Below, in pieces: positions 1-10,880 of a stretch of DNA of 64,000 nucleotides. Numbering within the stretch: position 1 is the stretch's first letter; each line of letters starts with the position of its first letter. Origin of the DNA: Diatrype stigma (lineage: Eukaryota; Ascomycota; Sordariomycetes; Xylariales; Diatrypaceae). Made by a program: the position numbers and the translations under genes. The notes under the pieces were generated by a model. The model worked only from the letters and a program-made list of their open reading frames with translations, made no database searches and was not told the origin of the DNA. The DNA is taken from NCBI GenBank assembly GCA_022225965.2, contig JAKJXP020000076.1:124001-188000 (forward strand), read 5' to 3'.

Positions 1-1220
1 GAAAGTTGAAAAACACACAATAGAAGGAAAGCAGCAGGACGAGCAAAGGGAACACAAAGGACCTTATTACAGGAAGACAGACAAGAGAAGACAGACGAGA
101 GTCGTCCAGTGATCTTCTGCTACGAAAACCTGAGTCAACAACCCTGGAGTCTCATTAGGCAAGTAGAACATTTGGAACCTTGCAGCTCTTGGAACCCTGG
201 ACTTTCGCGGATTTTCAGCTCTGGGGTCCAAGGCTTCCACTTGGCTTCCAAAGCTCCAGCTCCACCTGAACTAGGACACCTGTAAAGCCTAGCTGCCTAG
301 CTAATTAGTGCTCTGCATAACTAGTACCTAGTACGGTTCCTGACACTGTAACTATTACCTATGCGGACTTAGCGCTATGGAATTAACCAACTGACTGGGA
401 AAAGGAGAATGCCCCACGGCTCTTTGCCGCTCGGACACACTATCCCCATAGGCCGACCTCACGCTACTCGGGCATAAATACATACATACATACCTACATA
501 CAAGTAAAGGTACTTCGTACAAGCCGAAGCTTAAAGCTTCTCGTCTTATCAGAGCCCAGTTTACCTATAGCAGAATACCGACAAACAGGCCGGCAGCGCG
601 GTTAAGACTCGATTCGTCGCACTCGGGAACCCGAAGGAGTGGAAAATGTGGAGGATTTCCCTGTTCCATCATCCATGGACCATAGCATCCATCATACCTC
701 CCTAGGATCATACCTACCGTAGCATAGCACGAGCCCGGGGAGGTCCAGGATCCCTGGTTCCACCGCTCGAAACCGTAGGCTCGGATCCAAGCCGCCACAT
801 TCCTTGTCGTATGCACACGTGTCGATTGGCATGAGGTTGTCCGGGTCGAGGGTCTCGTTTCTTCATGCAGATCGTGCGTGTGCGCTTCAGGCGTGTGCCA
901 CGACGAGTGCATGCATGTTCGTCCACTACGTAGTAGAAAAGCAAGAAAAGTTCTGCAGGATCAGCTTGGCAGCCTGCGGTAGGCACTTCCAAGCAGGGAT
1001 TCTACTACTACATGACTCGAGGCAGCTTAGGTATGTATGTATCCAAATAGTCCACCTAGGGGCGCAAGAGACATGAAGGCATCATCATTATAGCGCATAT
1101 ATAGGGCATGATAATCTAGACCGGCAATGTAGGCTCTGGTCACGTCGGGCTTGCGAATATCCTCACTACCTCTCGTTGCCTACGCCTACCGACATCAGAG
1201 TGTAAAGGGATGTGCTGTTC
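1..1220. other. Left-edge intergenic stretch, no gene seen
   Basis: I see no convincing coding region here. Open frames of 90-115 codons on both strands overlap each other and resemble no family I recognise. A short CATA/TACA microsatellite lies near 478-503, and TAGGTA-like tetranucleotide motifs recur around 1030. This side is the 3' flank of the minus-strand gene that ends at 1221. Confidence 0.6.
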
Positions 1221-2581
1221 CTAGCGCCTGGCACCGAATTTCTTGCGCAGTTCTATAGCCCCTTTTCCTCTTGACATCCGCTGGCGTGCTCTGGACGAGT
1301 CCACCTTCGCCGGGATGACGAAGTCGGAGTATTGTTCCTGGGACACGGCGAAAGGCAGCTCGGAGCCGTATACGACGAGCAGCACCTTGAGGCGAGTCGA
1401 CGACATCTGGCGTTCGGCGAGCCTCTGGAAGAACGCGAGGAAGTTGGTCAATATGGGGAACCCGCCGGACGGGGCGAGGTCCCGGTTCACCAGCTCCAGG
1501 TCGAGGATGAGGTAGACCGGCTTGTGGTGGTGGAACTCGGACAGGACCCGCTCGAGCACCTGGAACCACTCAGCTTCGGAGTAGTTGCTGTGGAAAGGGG
1601 CGCAGCTGAGCGACATCGTCACTTCGGTCTGCTGCCGCTGCGTGAGCTGCAACGCCTGCCGCACGACGTACTTGATGAGGTCGATGCACGAAATGTTCGG
1701 AGACGATAAGCAGTCCTGCGGGAGCTTCAGGGCATGGATGACCGGGGTATCCGAGTCGGAAAATTGCTGGATGACGTCGACACAGAAGTGTCTCAGAGCC
1801 TGGCGGGATCGAAATTGTCCTTTCACGATGGCTATGTCGGAGTTCTGGGATGTGTCCAAGTTGCGCAGCTTTGGCGAGTTCCAGAATTGGGGTGATAAGT
1901 AGGCTGTAGAGCCTGCCACGGTCCGAGATGCTCTCCGTTTGGCGGCCTGAAGGTGCTGCAGCACCTTCATGGGATCCGCTATCGTGTGATCCGAAATGGC
2001 AGCCATGATGTTGGCGAACTGCAAGTCCGAGAGCTTGGATGTGTGCACTCCTGGCAGTCAGCCCAAACCAGGTCATGATGCAGGAAGGAGGTCGACTTGC
2101 ATGTTAGTGTGCTGCATACTAACTTCCAGCTTAGTATCAAATGATTCCAGCTGGGTGCCTATCTTGTTGATTTTGTTATCCATTTCGTCAACCTTTCCGT
2201 GCATGTCACGAAACTCGGCTTGTTGACAAGAGCTGGCTAGTTGATCAACCACTCGAGATCTCTCGGAGATCAATGCGATAAGATCGTCAAACCGAAGCTC
2301 CGATGGCTGTGTCAGACTATGCCAGGCATGCTTCAACGAGCCCTCCGTGTACCAATCGTGGGCTCGAATGAGGATCCTCATGATATATGCGTTCAGCTCT
2401 GTGATCCCAAGCACCATGCGGTCTGTGGGGTATAGAACCGAAGCAAGAGCCAGTTAGAGTAACGTCGAGGTACTGGTCATCGGTTTATAAGCTTGCACTC
2501 ACTACTATTGAAGATACCACAAAGGAGCGAAAACGAGATGAGCTTGATGATACAACCGTATCGCCAAAAAGACCCTGGAAT
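1221..2581 (-). CDS. STAND/NACHT-associated type fungal protein, 5' end unresolved
   Basis: Function is unknown; related proteins belong to the fungal STAND (NLR-like) repertoire. Three minus-strand exons join in phase: 2581-2503, 2422-2120 and 2050-1221. The introns have GTGAGT/CACAG and GTATGC/CCAG ends with CTAAC and CTGAC branch sites. The first half (GITELNAY, RILIRAHDWYTEG, then a coiled stretch) resembles the C-terminal part of the helical N-terminal domain (DUF7708-like) that precedes NACHT-type modules. The second half (TPVIHALKLPQ, IDLIKYVVRQALQL, VYLILDLELV, KVLLVVYGSE) resembles the region that normally follows, yet no Walker A motif is visible. The product ends in a basic tail (RKKFGARR). 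No start codon was found: a possible further exon (from 2658 upward) has a TAA upstream and no ATG, so the 5' end may be truncated. It is divergent from the AAA pseudogene. Domain naming is from memory of the family. Confidence 0.55.
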
Positions 2582-2862
2582 CTGTGAAAATCTGGAATCA
2601 CCTCACCATTTCGAAGGATGAAACATCAAGTAGCGAATGGAGTCGAGAACATCTTACCGTCCTGCCCGTCTCTAGGTCACACTTCAGCGGAGAAACCGAA
2701 GTGGAACATATGGTAAATAGAAATAAAACGGCGGCCAATTCAGCACCAGCTGCGCAATTAGAAACGATGAGACGCGCTGGAATGTCACTTTAATCACGAG
2801 AGAAAAGGTACAAGATATGCAATACGCAGAGATCCCCCAGAGTTGTTAGTAGGTCAAGTCAC

Positions 2863-4397
2863 ATGGAAGACATCCCATATAAACGTTCTATTGAGCTGCG
2901 TCCACCAATGAAAGAAGACTATTCAACCAAAATGACTGAGCCTCAACTTCTGCACCTAGAGAACATTAACCAGGAGCTCGTGGATCATATAGCTTTGCTT
3001 GAAGCAGTGAACAAGAGCCTCAAAACAACCATAAAAGGTCAGACAAGCATCCAAAATATATATTATCTTTCGACAAGGGTCTCGGTGGAGGAGAGCGAGG
3101 ATGAAGACGAGGAAGAGGAAGGACTCTTGAACACTCTTCAAGGCATACTTGGACGAACCTGCGTGGTCAATTGGTCTGATACTTACCAAATTTATTCCAG
3201 AGCGGCGCAAAATTCATGGTTGATTTCAAGACGTACTGACAACTTCATTGTGATAATGATGATGTCAAGAAGGCGTAAACGCATGGATCCGGGAAGGATG
3301 GCTTTGGCCGAACCACCACCCGTACCTGACATATATGTCTTCCCTAGTGAGATTCCGGGACGCGATTTGAAGAACAAGAAATGGAGTAAGTGTTACAGTA
3401 TCCCCATATTCTACCTTAAGCCTCGAAGTGAAGACTTACCATAACTAGTTGATCTAAAGGTAGATCAAATCAAAGACGTTGCCTGGAACAAACAGTATTT
3501 TGAACATCTTGTAGTCGACAACGTCACGAAGAACTTATCCAAGCACTAGTAGTGCACCATGTCGTGGGCGATCAAGGAACCGATATCATCGAACAAAAGG
3601 GAAAAGGACTTATCATCTTACTCCACGGCGGACCCGGGACGGGCAAGACGTTTACTGCGGAAAGCGTTGCTGAACTGGCCGAGAAGCCGTTATTCCGCGT
3701 AACCTGGAGACATCAGTACGGAGCCGGGAAAGGTTGAGAAGTATCTGAAGTCCGTCCTGCACCTTGGGAATACCTGGGACTGCGTCGTATTGATCGATGA
3801 GGCCGAGGTGCTTCTAGAGCAGAGAAGCCTTGACAACCTAGAGCGTAACGCCCTCGTCTCCGTCTTTCTGCGTGTCCTCGAGTATCGCGAGGGCATCCTG
3901 ATCCTGACATCGAACCGGGTGGGGACGTTCGACGAAGCTTTCAAGTCTAGGATTCTTATATCCTGACACTATAGAACCTCACGCGCGGCCAACGCACTAA
4001 GATTTGGAAGAACTTCCTAGCGCGGCCGAAGAAAATGGACGACGACGCTTCCGCTGCCGGTAGCACTGGTAGCGACACAGATACAGCCGTAGCGTCCGTC
4101 ACAGAGCCTGGCTCGCGCAAGCGCAAGTTCCAGAGCATTGAGAACACCAACCCCGGGATTGACTTCCATGACATCGACAGCTACATCGATGAACTAGCAG
4201 CGTATGAGCTGAACGGCCGGCACTTTCGAAATGTCATCACAGTAGGGCGTCAATATGCCAGCTTCAAGAGGGAACCCATGGCGTACCATCACCTTAAGCA
4301 CGTCATCAACGTTTCTGGTAAGTTCGAATCGTATCTTAAGCAAGTACAGGAAGAACAATCGGACGATGCCATCATGAGAAGCGATGGAATCAGGTGA
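2863..4397 (+). pseudogene. Decayed AAA+ ATPase gene (three frameshifts, one stop)
   Basis: Remnant of a fungal AAA+ ATPase of the class with a C-terminal AAA module. An intron 3386-3449 (GTAAGT to CTAG) joins KKW to the DLKVDQI segment. Walker A GGPGTGKT lies at 3627-3650 and Walker B (VVLIDEAE) at about 3784-3807. The sensor-like ILTSNRVGTF and the family's C-terminal helical region (4035-4397, ending DGIR) are present. The frame breaks near 3541 (one base missing), near 3705 (two bases missing, just after EKPLFRVT), at TGA 3964-3966, and again at about 3967-3975 (one base missing). Homology continues in the next frame each time, so this is one gene broken by indels. The N-terminal third is unlike the family and may be replaced or mis-modelled. 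Base composition is ordinary, so RIP did not cause the damage. Confidence 0.8.
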
Positions 4398-5937
4398 TGG
4401 CAAGGCCAAAGATTGACAGGAAATGGAAATATGCCATTCCATTTCCTGTCAAACATTCAACGCTTTCTATTTTCCCCTTTAGTCCCCCCCTTTTCCTTTT
4501 TTCCCCTTCGATACACGATAATTGTTCTCAAACGGAGGTTTCGAGTATGCTAGCTATTTCCCATTTCACAAGATGAGCGTACACGGGGATGGGTACCAGG
4601 ATAGTTACGAGTCCAAGATATGAATTTATGTCCACCAGGGGGTTACTATTTGCATGTACGTTGTTAGTAACATGTTCACGAAGCAATGCGATATGAGAAA
4701 CAGGACCAGTAGTTGACTCCTACTTAACAATACCTGCTGGAAAACGGACGCTACCGTATCCCATGAACAAGATATACGCATCCCGTGGCACAGCTTTCCA
4801 TCCTCTGTCCAGCATTAGCTTCCAGATCTCCGAATGGAACGTATTTCTTACTACCTACCTACCCAAGGTTAGCGCTAAGCTCAGGGTAGGTATGTATTAG
4901 GTATCAACCGCACACTGTTCATGGTGGTGTCAAAGAAGCTCCCGCTACAACGGCAAGGCCGGCGGAACTGTAATTGGTTCTATCGCGCTACCTACCTTGG
5001 GACTGAAAACGCTGCCGACCGGAGGCCCGGAGGAGTAGGTAAGTTGACGATAGCTCAACCGTACCATATACCTGTCGATACCACGCTACCGAGCTACATA
5101 GTTCCAAGAGGGCGGGAGGGAAGACATCACAAGATATTGTAGTCACCATGTCCCCGGGGGAGGAGGGGGGGGTGGTCAACCTAAGTAATAGGGGATTCAA
5201 TATCAGACAAACGAACCGCCGGAACCCCGAAGACCGCATGTACAGTAAGTATGTATAATGTATTCAAATTACGGTTAGGCCTCTCGAAGACATCTCGAGC
5301 CTAAATAATTTGCATGGCAATGACCATTGTTGCCACCTTGGTTCCCAAGATCGACTGATCGTAAGGCAGGAAATTTCGACCGGTCGATCTAACACCGTTC
5401 TCGAATATCACCAAGAACCCTCTAGCCACTGCGAGTAGATTAAGTCTTGAATAATACTGATCGAATTAATTAACTGCATATTCCATTAATCATGCGACTA
5501 GAAAAAGGAGTCTTTGAGCCACCAGCCTGGTTGGGCATGGCCCAGCCTCTGCAACTCCGCCTTTGATCAGGTAGTCTAGAGTCTTTGCAAGTCATTATAT
5601 CACGCCTTCCCTTCCCTATCATTTCCTGTAGCTCTCTGCCTCTCCGAGACTTGCGCGTACTGTCATTTGTCATGATTACCAGTGACGCCTCATAATACGT
5701 ATATCTCTCAAAGGATGCAAAACCCTGTAAAACTCCGGCCTCCTTCCGGGATTTTATATGTCCTTGAAAGATGCTTGTTGAAAGAGCAGACCAGGGATCA
5801 GGAAAGAAAAAAGCCCCTAGCAGATTACCAAACCAGCATAAACAATAATAACACGGAACCCCACGACTCCGTTCTATCCCGAGAAAACGCCTCTCGCCTC
5901 TCGCCTCTCGCCTCTCGCCTCTCTTCTCTCTAACTGA
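4398..5937. other. Intergenic, simple repeats only
   Basis: No gene is supported between the AAA pseudogene and the dehydratase. The stretch includes pyrimidine runs near 4480-4510, TACCTA/TAGGTA motifs around 4850-4905, and a (CGCCTCT)n array at about 5888-5923 just past the dehydratase stop codon. The 3' UTR of the dehydratase should lie at its right end. Confidence 0.5.
5888..5923. repeat. (CGCCTCT)n microsatellite
   Basis: Four to five head-to-tail copies of a 7-bp pyrimidine-rich unit, grading into CTCTTCTCTC. It sits immediately downstream of the dehydratase stop, probably within its 3' UTR. Confidence 0.85.
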
Positions 5938-7295
5938 CTAATTCATAATCTTCCGTTTCTTGGCGGCGTGAGGTTCGTCGCGGACTTCCTCCTTATCGGA
6001 GACCACCTCGGCCTCCACGACCATGGGAAAGGGGCTCAGCACCTTGCTGATGTCGCCCCACCACTCCTCGCCGAATCGCGTGTACCATTCGACGGTTGTC
6101 TTCAGGCCCTGGGCGAAGGTGGTCTTCTGTTCCCAGCCCAGTTGCCGAAGCTTGGTGCCGTCGACAGCGTATCGGTGATCGTTAAATGGCCGGTCCTGGG
6201 TGTATTTCACCCACTGGTTGAAGTCTTCTGTGTTCTCGGCAGGGAGATCCATCTCCTTCAGGAGCAGTCCGCACAACTGAAGGTTGGAGATCTCATCATA
6301 GGAGCCAACGTTGTAAATTTGGCCAAGGTGGCCCTTATGAAGGATGGTGTCGAACGCGTCTGCTGCATCTCCAGCATACAGGTATCTTCTCGTAGGACTA
6401 CCATCGCCGTGAAGGATCATAGGTCTCTTCCGATTTAATAGGCATGTAAATTTAGGGATGATCTCTGCTCCACCGTTAGACTGGGGGCTGAAGATGATGG
6501 CAAGATAGGTGATGTGGTACATACTCTCAGGGAACTGGTGGGGGCCATAAACGTTGTTGCTCCTCACAATGATAACAGGAAGCTTGAAGCTCTTCATGTA
6601 GGAGTTGACGAGCATCTCGGCAGCCGCCTTGCTAGCAGCATAAGGGTTGGTTGGCGCTAGAATGCTGGTCTCGAGTAGGTCATCCTCGTCATCTTTCACT
6701 TCCCCATAGACTTCATCGGTGGAAACGTGGATGAACCGCTTTACTCCGACCTTCTTTGCACTCTCTAGCATGACGTGCGTGCCATATACATTGGTGTGAG
6801 TGAACCCATATGAGTTACCGAAGCTCAGATCCACATGTGACTGAGCTGCAAAGTGGAAGATAGTGTCGATGTTATGGCGTTCCATGCAGTCGAGCACTTC
6901 AGAAGGATTGGTGATATCACCATGGTAGAAGGTGAAATTGCGCTTATCATTCAACATGCGCGTGTTGTTCAGCGACGAACAATAGTCCAGCTTGTCAAAG
7001 GAGACAATGTTGTAGGCCTTTGGATACGTCAAGGTGAGATGTCGGACAAGCCAGCATGCGCTGCACGACCTACGTCAGCCACAGGCCCATAGCGAAATAA
7101 CATAAGGCAGACACGGGAATCTCACATGAAGCCGGCTCCACCGGTGATCATTATGTTCTTGCAGTCAGGCAGAGGCTCAAACTTGGTTGTCCCTGTCAAC
7201 ACAGGAGCGTCCTTCCAGATGCCATAATCCTGGTAGAACCTGAGTGGACGACCATTGCCATTGCCATGGCCATTGGCGGTAGTGGCTAGATGCAT
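5938..7295 (-). CDS. UDP-glucose 4,6-dehydratase (RmlB-like SDR)
   Basis: Predicted to convert UDP-glucose to UDP-4-keto-6-deoxyglucose, the first step of fungal UDP-rhamnose formation; likely cytosolic. Exons are 7295-7126 and 7060-5938, with intron GTGAGA...GTGCAG. They give 430 residues from the ATG at 7295. The extended-SDR features are the nucleotide-binding TGGAGFI (51-57), STDEVYG (170-176, the Thr-Asp-Glu set of 4,6-dehydratases) and YAASK (Tyr197, Lys201). A short lysine/arginine-rich tail (KKRK) closes the protein. Fungal relatives often begin with an Asn-Gly-rich leader. Here an upstream ATG at 7398 (MTASARPNGNGTNG) could be spliced in through an acceptor just before 7298, but the donor is unclear (GTGCAT in phase, GTAATT out of phase). 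The true start may therefore be 7398. Confidence 0.9.
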
Positions 7296-8371
7296 ATCCT
7301 GGTAAGCTCATGCGTGGCCCCGTCAATTAAGCAGGAGGGGGGGAATTACCATGCACCCCGTTAGTGCCATTGCCATTGGGACGTGCCGACGCGGTCATGG
7401 TGATATCAGATATCCGATGGTGCGATAGCGATAGTGACTCCGACGATGGATTGCAGCCGATACGTGGACTGAGGTGGAACGAAGGAAATGCCGCAGAGCC
7501 CTGCTCGCACTCAAGGTCCAATGCTCCGGGGCATGTGTTATAAGAAGAAATCCCTTGAGCGTGGTCGAACTTGTACTGTCTCGTGGCGCGTGATTACCCT
7601 AGACAAGGAGCGCGAGGTAGGACAGATGTCCGGATCTGCCGAAGGGAGGAATGGACATGAAGACAAGACAAGATCCACTTTGGCCGACGCCGATCGAGGG
7701 GGCATTGGAAATAAAGGGATGTGTTAGACGGCTGGGGGTTATTCAAGTAGGTAGGTAGGTAGTTTAGGTATTCCCACGGCCGTCAAAGTGAAGCGATTGT
7801 GGCTCGGTACGACACTTTAGGTATGTAGTTACCAATCACCAGACCTGTTGTACATTATGAAGTAGCCTCTGGGTGATGTTTCTGGTGATGGTACAATGCT
7901 AATAAGGTTGTTTTTAGCTGGCAGCCTGTGACTAGAAGCTCTAAGCTGGACGACGGGGGTCTGAACCTCGTCATTTAGCATTTGCCGTGGCTGCTCTTGC
8001 CACCCTTCTTGAGTGAGCCGATGAAACTTGCGACTTGAAACTATCAATCTAGATGCGGATAAGCTGACAAGGCACCTGAAGGGATACGGGAGTTCGGTAT
8101 CTTGGTGGTATGGTCAGTAAGTACTAGGTATGTAGGTTTTTAGGTACCAATGGTAGCGAGTGGAAGGACATGTGCGACGCGTCCAACTCTGCAACCACTT
8201 TACTCAAGTTATTCAGTTGCAAGTGAGATGCAGATGCAGTTGGAACCTGATGATGTGACGTTGGAAGTCGACATTCTGAGATTCTGGATGCCAGTGCACT
8301 GCTTGACAGGTGGTAAGCTGCCTATTATGTACGTACGTATGTGTGTACATCTTGCCTTTTGTAAGTACAGG

Positions 8372-8405
8372 ATGTATGTATGTATGTATGTATGTATGTA
8401 TGTAT
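8372..8405. repeat. (TATG)n microsatellite
   Basis: About eight uninterrupted copies of the tetranucleotide, followed by degenerate TGTATG/TACATATG repeats to about 8430. Confidence 0.9.
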
Positions 8406-9000
8406 TGTATGTACTGTATGTACATATGTACAATGCAAGTCAGGTATTTACCAGTACCAGGTAATAACCTTATCTGCCCCACTCATTTATTTAGCACGGC
8501 AGCATCATCATACCTACCTGGGCCTGATACCAATATCAACGAGGTTCTCCGCGTGAGATTCCCAAGCTACCTGGCTACCAGATCGAAGGTTCGCATCTTG
8601 AATCTCGCTAATTATTGCACTAGAAACACCAGATTGGCATGGCCTGAGTTGATTCGTCGGGCGTAGTAACCTTGTGAGACCTCATATGCACAATGAGGGG
8701 GGTTCTTGTAATTCTTTCTTTTGGCGGTCTAGAAATGTTCTAATGTTCCAATGTTCCAATACCTTAGTACCTACTACCTACAGCACATGCCTATAAGGCT
8801 ATAATTTACTACGTAGGTAGGTAGGTATGTAGCAACTCCGGCTTTCCCCTTCCATGTCGTATTTTGCTTTGATTGGATACCACCTCGGGAAGCAAGGCTG
8901 AGAAGATCCGATCATTGTCAATGCAGGGACATGTTGGAAACTTTCAAGGTTGCTTGCCGGTGGCGTCGCAAAGGCTCAACCCTATCAAGGTACATACATG

Positions 9001-9038
9001 TACGTATGTACGTATGTACGTATGTACGTATGTACGTA
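9001..9038. repeat. (TACGTATG)n palindromic microsatellite
   Basis: More than four copies of an 8-bp unit whose TACGTA core is self-complementary, so the whole array can pair with itself. Flanked by related TACATG and TAGGTG motifs. Confidence 0.85.
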
Positions 9039-10880
9039 GGTGTGTATGTAGGTAGTACAGATCAAATATGCACGAAACCTCCCTGTAGTTGAAGAGAATA
9101 GATTCTACTGTATTATATTGAACCCTGAAAATGCCAATAATAGTATCGAGAAAATTCCATCGACCCTGATTTCAAGACATAGCATAATATTCGACTCAAT
9201 ACTCAGATAAGCATTGCAAATCAAATCTACAGTTTGACAGCAGCGGTTACATTGAATCAGATACAAGAGAACTAGGGGTTATTAACCACCTACGTGTAGG
9301 CATACGTTATACCAAAGGGAGGTAGGTACCTCCGGAGTAGGAAGATAGAAGATGTATCAGATTCCGGACTGTGATACCCTCCATGTGGTTTCTTTGCGGA
9401 ACCCCATATCTATCACGTCAGATTGCTGTTTCTTAGGCGTCCGAAGGCTCGATTAAAATGTGGTTAAATGTACATAGCACACGTTATATCCACAAGACCC
9501 CGAATGAACCTAAATCCAATCCATTGAGTTTTATTGGATATAGGCGACTACCACTACCAGGCTACATACCTTTCAGGGAGTGGCCCAAACTATGGATGGT
9601 TTCTGCATGCAAGGTTGACAGATCTGTCCTGTCAGATCTGCATGTGACGGTACTGGCACTGGATGACGATTCTGGATGTCGATTCTGGATATTATTACCC
9701 AATGTATGTACGCTACGTGTAGCTGGGGGGTTTGTACGTATGTACAACACAATACATTGATGACGGTAGTTAGACTACGAAGTTAGCGGCCTGCTAATAA
9801 GTTCGCCTATCAGTTGGCGCGCGCGCCTTCGGTGCACCAATCACAATGAGCTTGGGGTAACTACACCAGGAGTCAGGACCACCGCCTATCGATCGGGCTT
9901 GTGTATCTTGAGCCACCACCGTATATCGCAGAGACATGTATAGGACCTCGCATCCCTACTTGAAAATCAACTCTGGCCCTGTACAGAATTTGACTTAATC
10001 CCGCATTCCCTCCCAGACGTGTTGGAATCCCGTGTCTCGGAAGCTTAATGGCTATTGTCTGGCAAAAAATAGGTCTTGCATCGATATATGCTGTTATTGC
10101 CTGTCTTAGAATTTGCAAGCCGATGTACCTGTACCCAATACACCAGAGCGGCCTCTGAATGTCATGTCTGGAAGTCTTGTAATGGGGGGATGGGGAAGCT
10201 GGACTCTGCGTACATGCCGCTGTGAATCAACGGAAGGGGCCGCATGGACCCTGCTAATGATTGCAGGTAAAGTGGTAGGGAGGCAGTTACCACGTACTAT
10301 TACCATCATGGATGTATTATCCAGGTATGTAGGCAGCTTAGGTATTCAACTCCTGCCACAATTGACTTATTGCCCATGCCTATTTGCCTTCATCAAGGGA
10401 CTGAACAAACGAACTTACTGGCCAAACTCATACGGGGGCGCTCAAGTTTATACCCATACATGCCTCATGATGATTCAGACCTACCACTAGGTAGTAAGCC
10501 TAGTACCACCCCCTATCTGCCTCGTTCCGTACCACCACTGAAGGAAGCAAACAACACTGCCCTGTCGGCTTCTTACAGTTGCCTTTCATTGCCTCGTGGT
10601 TTTCCCCTGGATCCTGTTATCCCTACCGACATTTAATGAGCATCGGGTAGATTTAGAACCCCTTTGTGATCCAGCGAGTCACTAAGTATCGGTTGCTCCC
10701 GCCTCTGGTTCCGCCTTCCGATAGAGGTTGTTACCATTGCCACGACGGATTGGTTCTCCTTTCCCCAGAATTGTTTTTTTATTTAACCGCTTTCGAAGAA
10801 CCAATCGTTACTCCTCGCCCCTCGTCGCACTCGTGTTCCTAAGTCCCTTCACTGCCGGTCCCCTTCTGAACCCACCCGTC

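Larger units (their letters stand above)
7399..10880. other. 3.5-kb intergenic region rich in simple repeats
   Basis: Upstream of both the dehydratase (-) and the nucleotide-sugar transporter (+), so it is a shared divergent interval. I see no supported gene. It holds microsatellites at 8372-8405 and 9001-9038 and many short TAGGTA/TACCTA clusters (near 7747-7770, 8505-8520, 8770-8830, 9300). A frame of 125 codons at 10113-10490 has no recognisable features. Confidence 0.5.

Noticed and set aside
1332..1709. 125-codon + frame opposite the STAND-type gene
   Set aside because: Antisense shadow; the minus strand has phased exons and family resemblance.
8150..8666. Overlapping frames across the (TATG)n repeat
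   Set aside because: They code Met-Tyr-Val-Cys repeats from the microsatellite and are not plausible proteins.
10113..10490. 125-codon + frame upstream of the nucleotide-sugar transporter
   Set aside because: No domain, no codon bias like neighbouring genes and no splice partners found.
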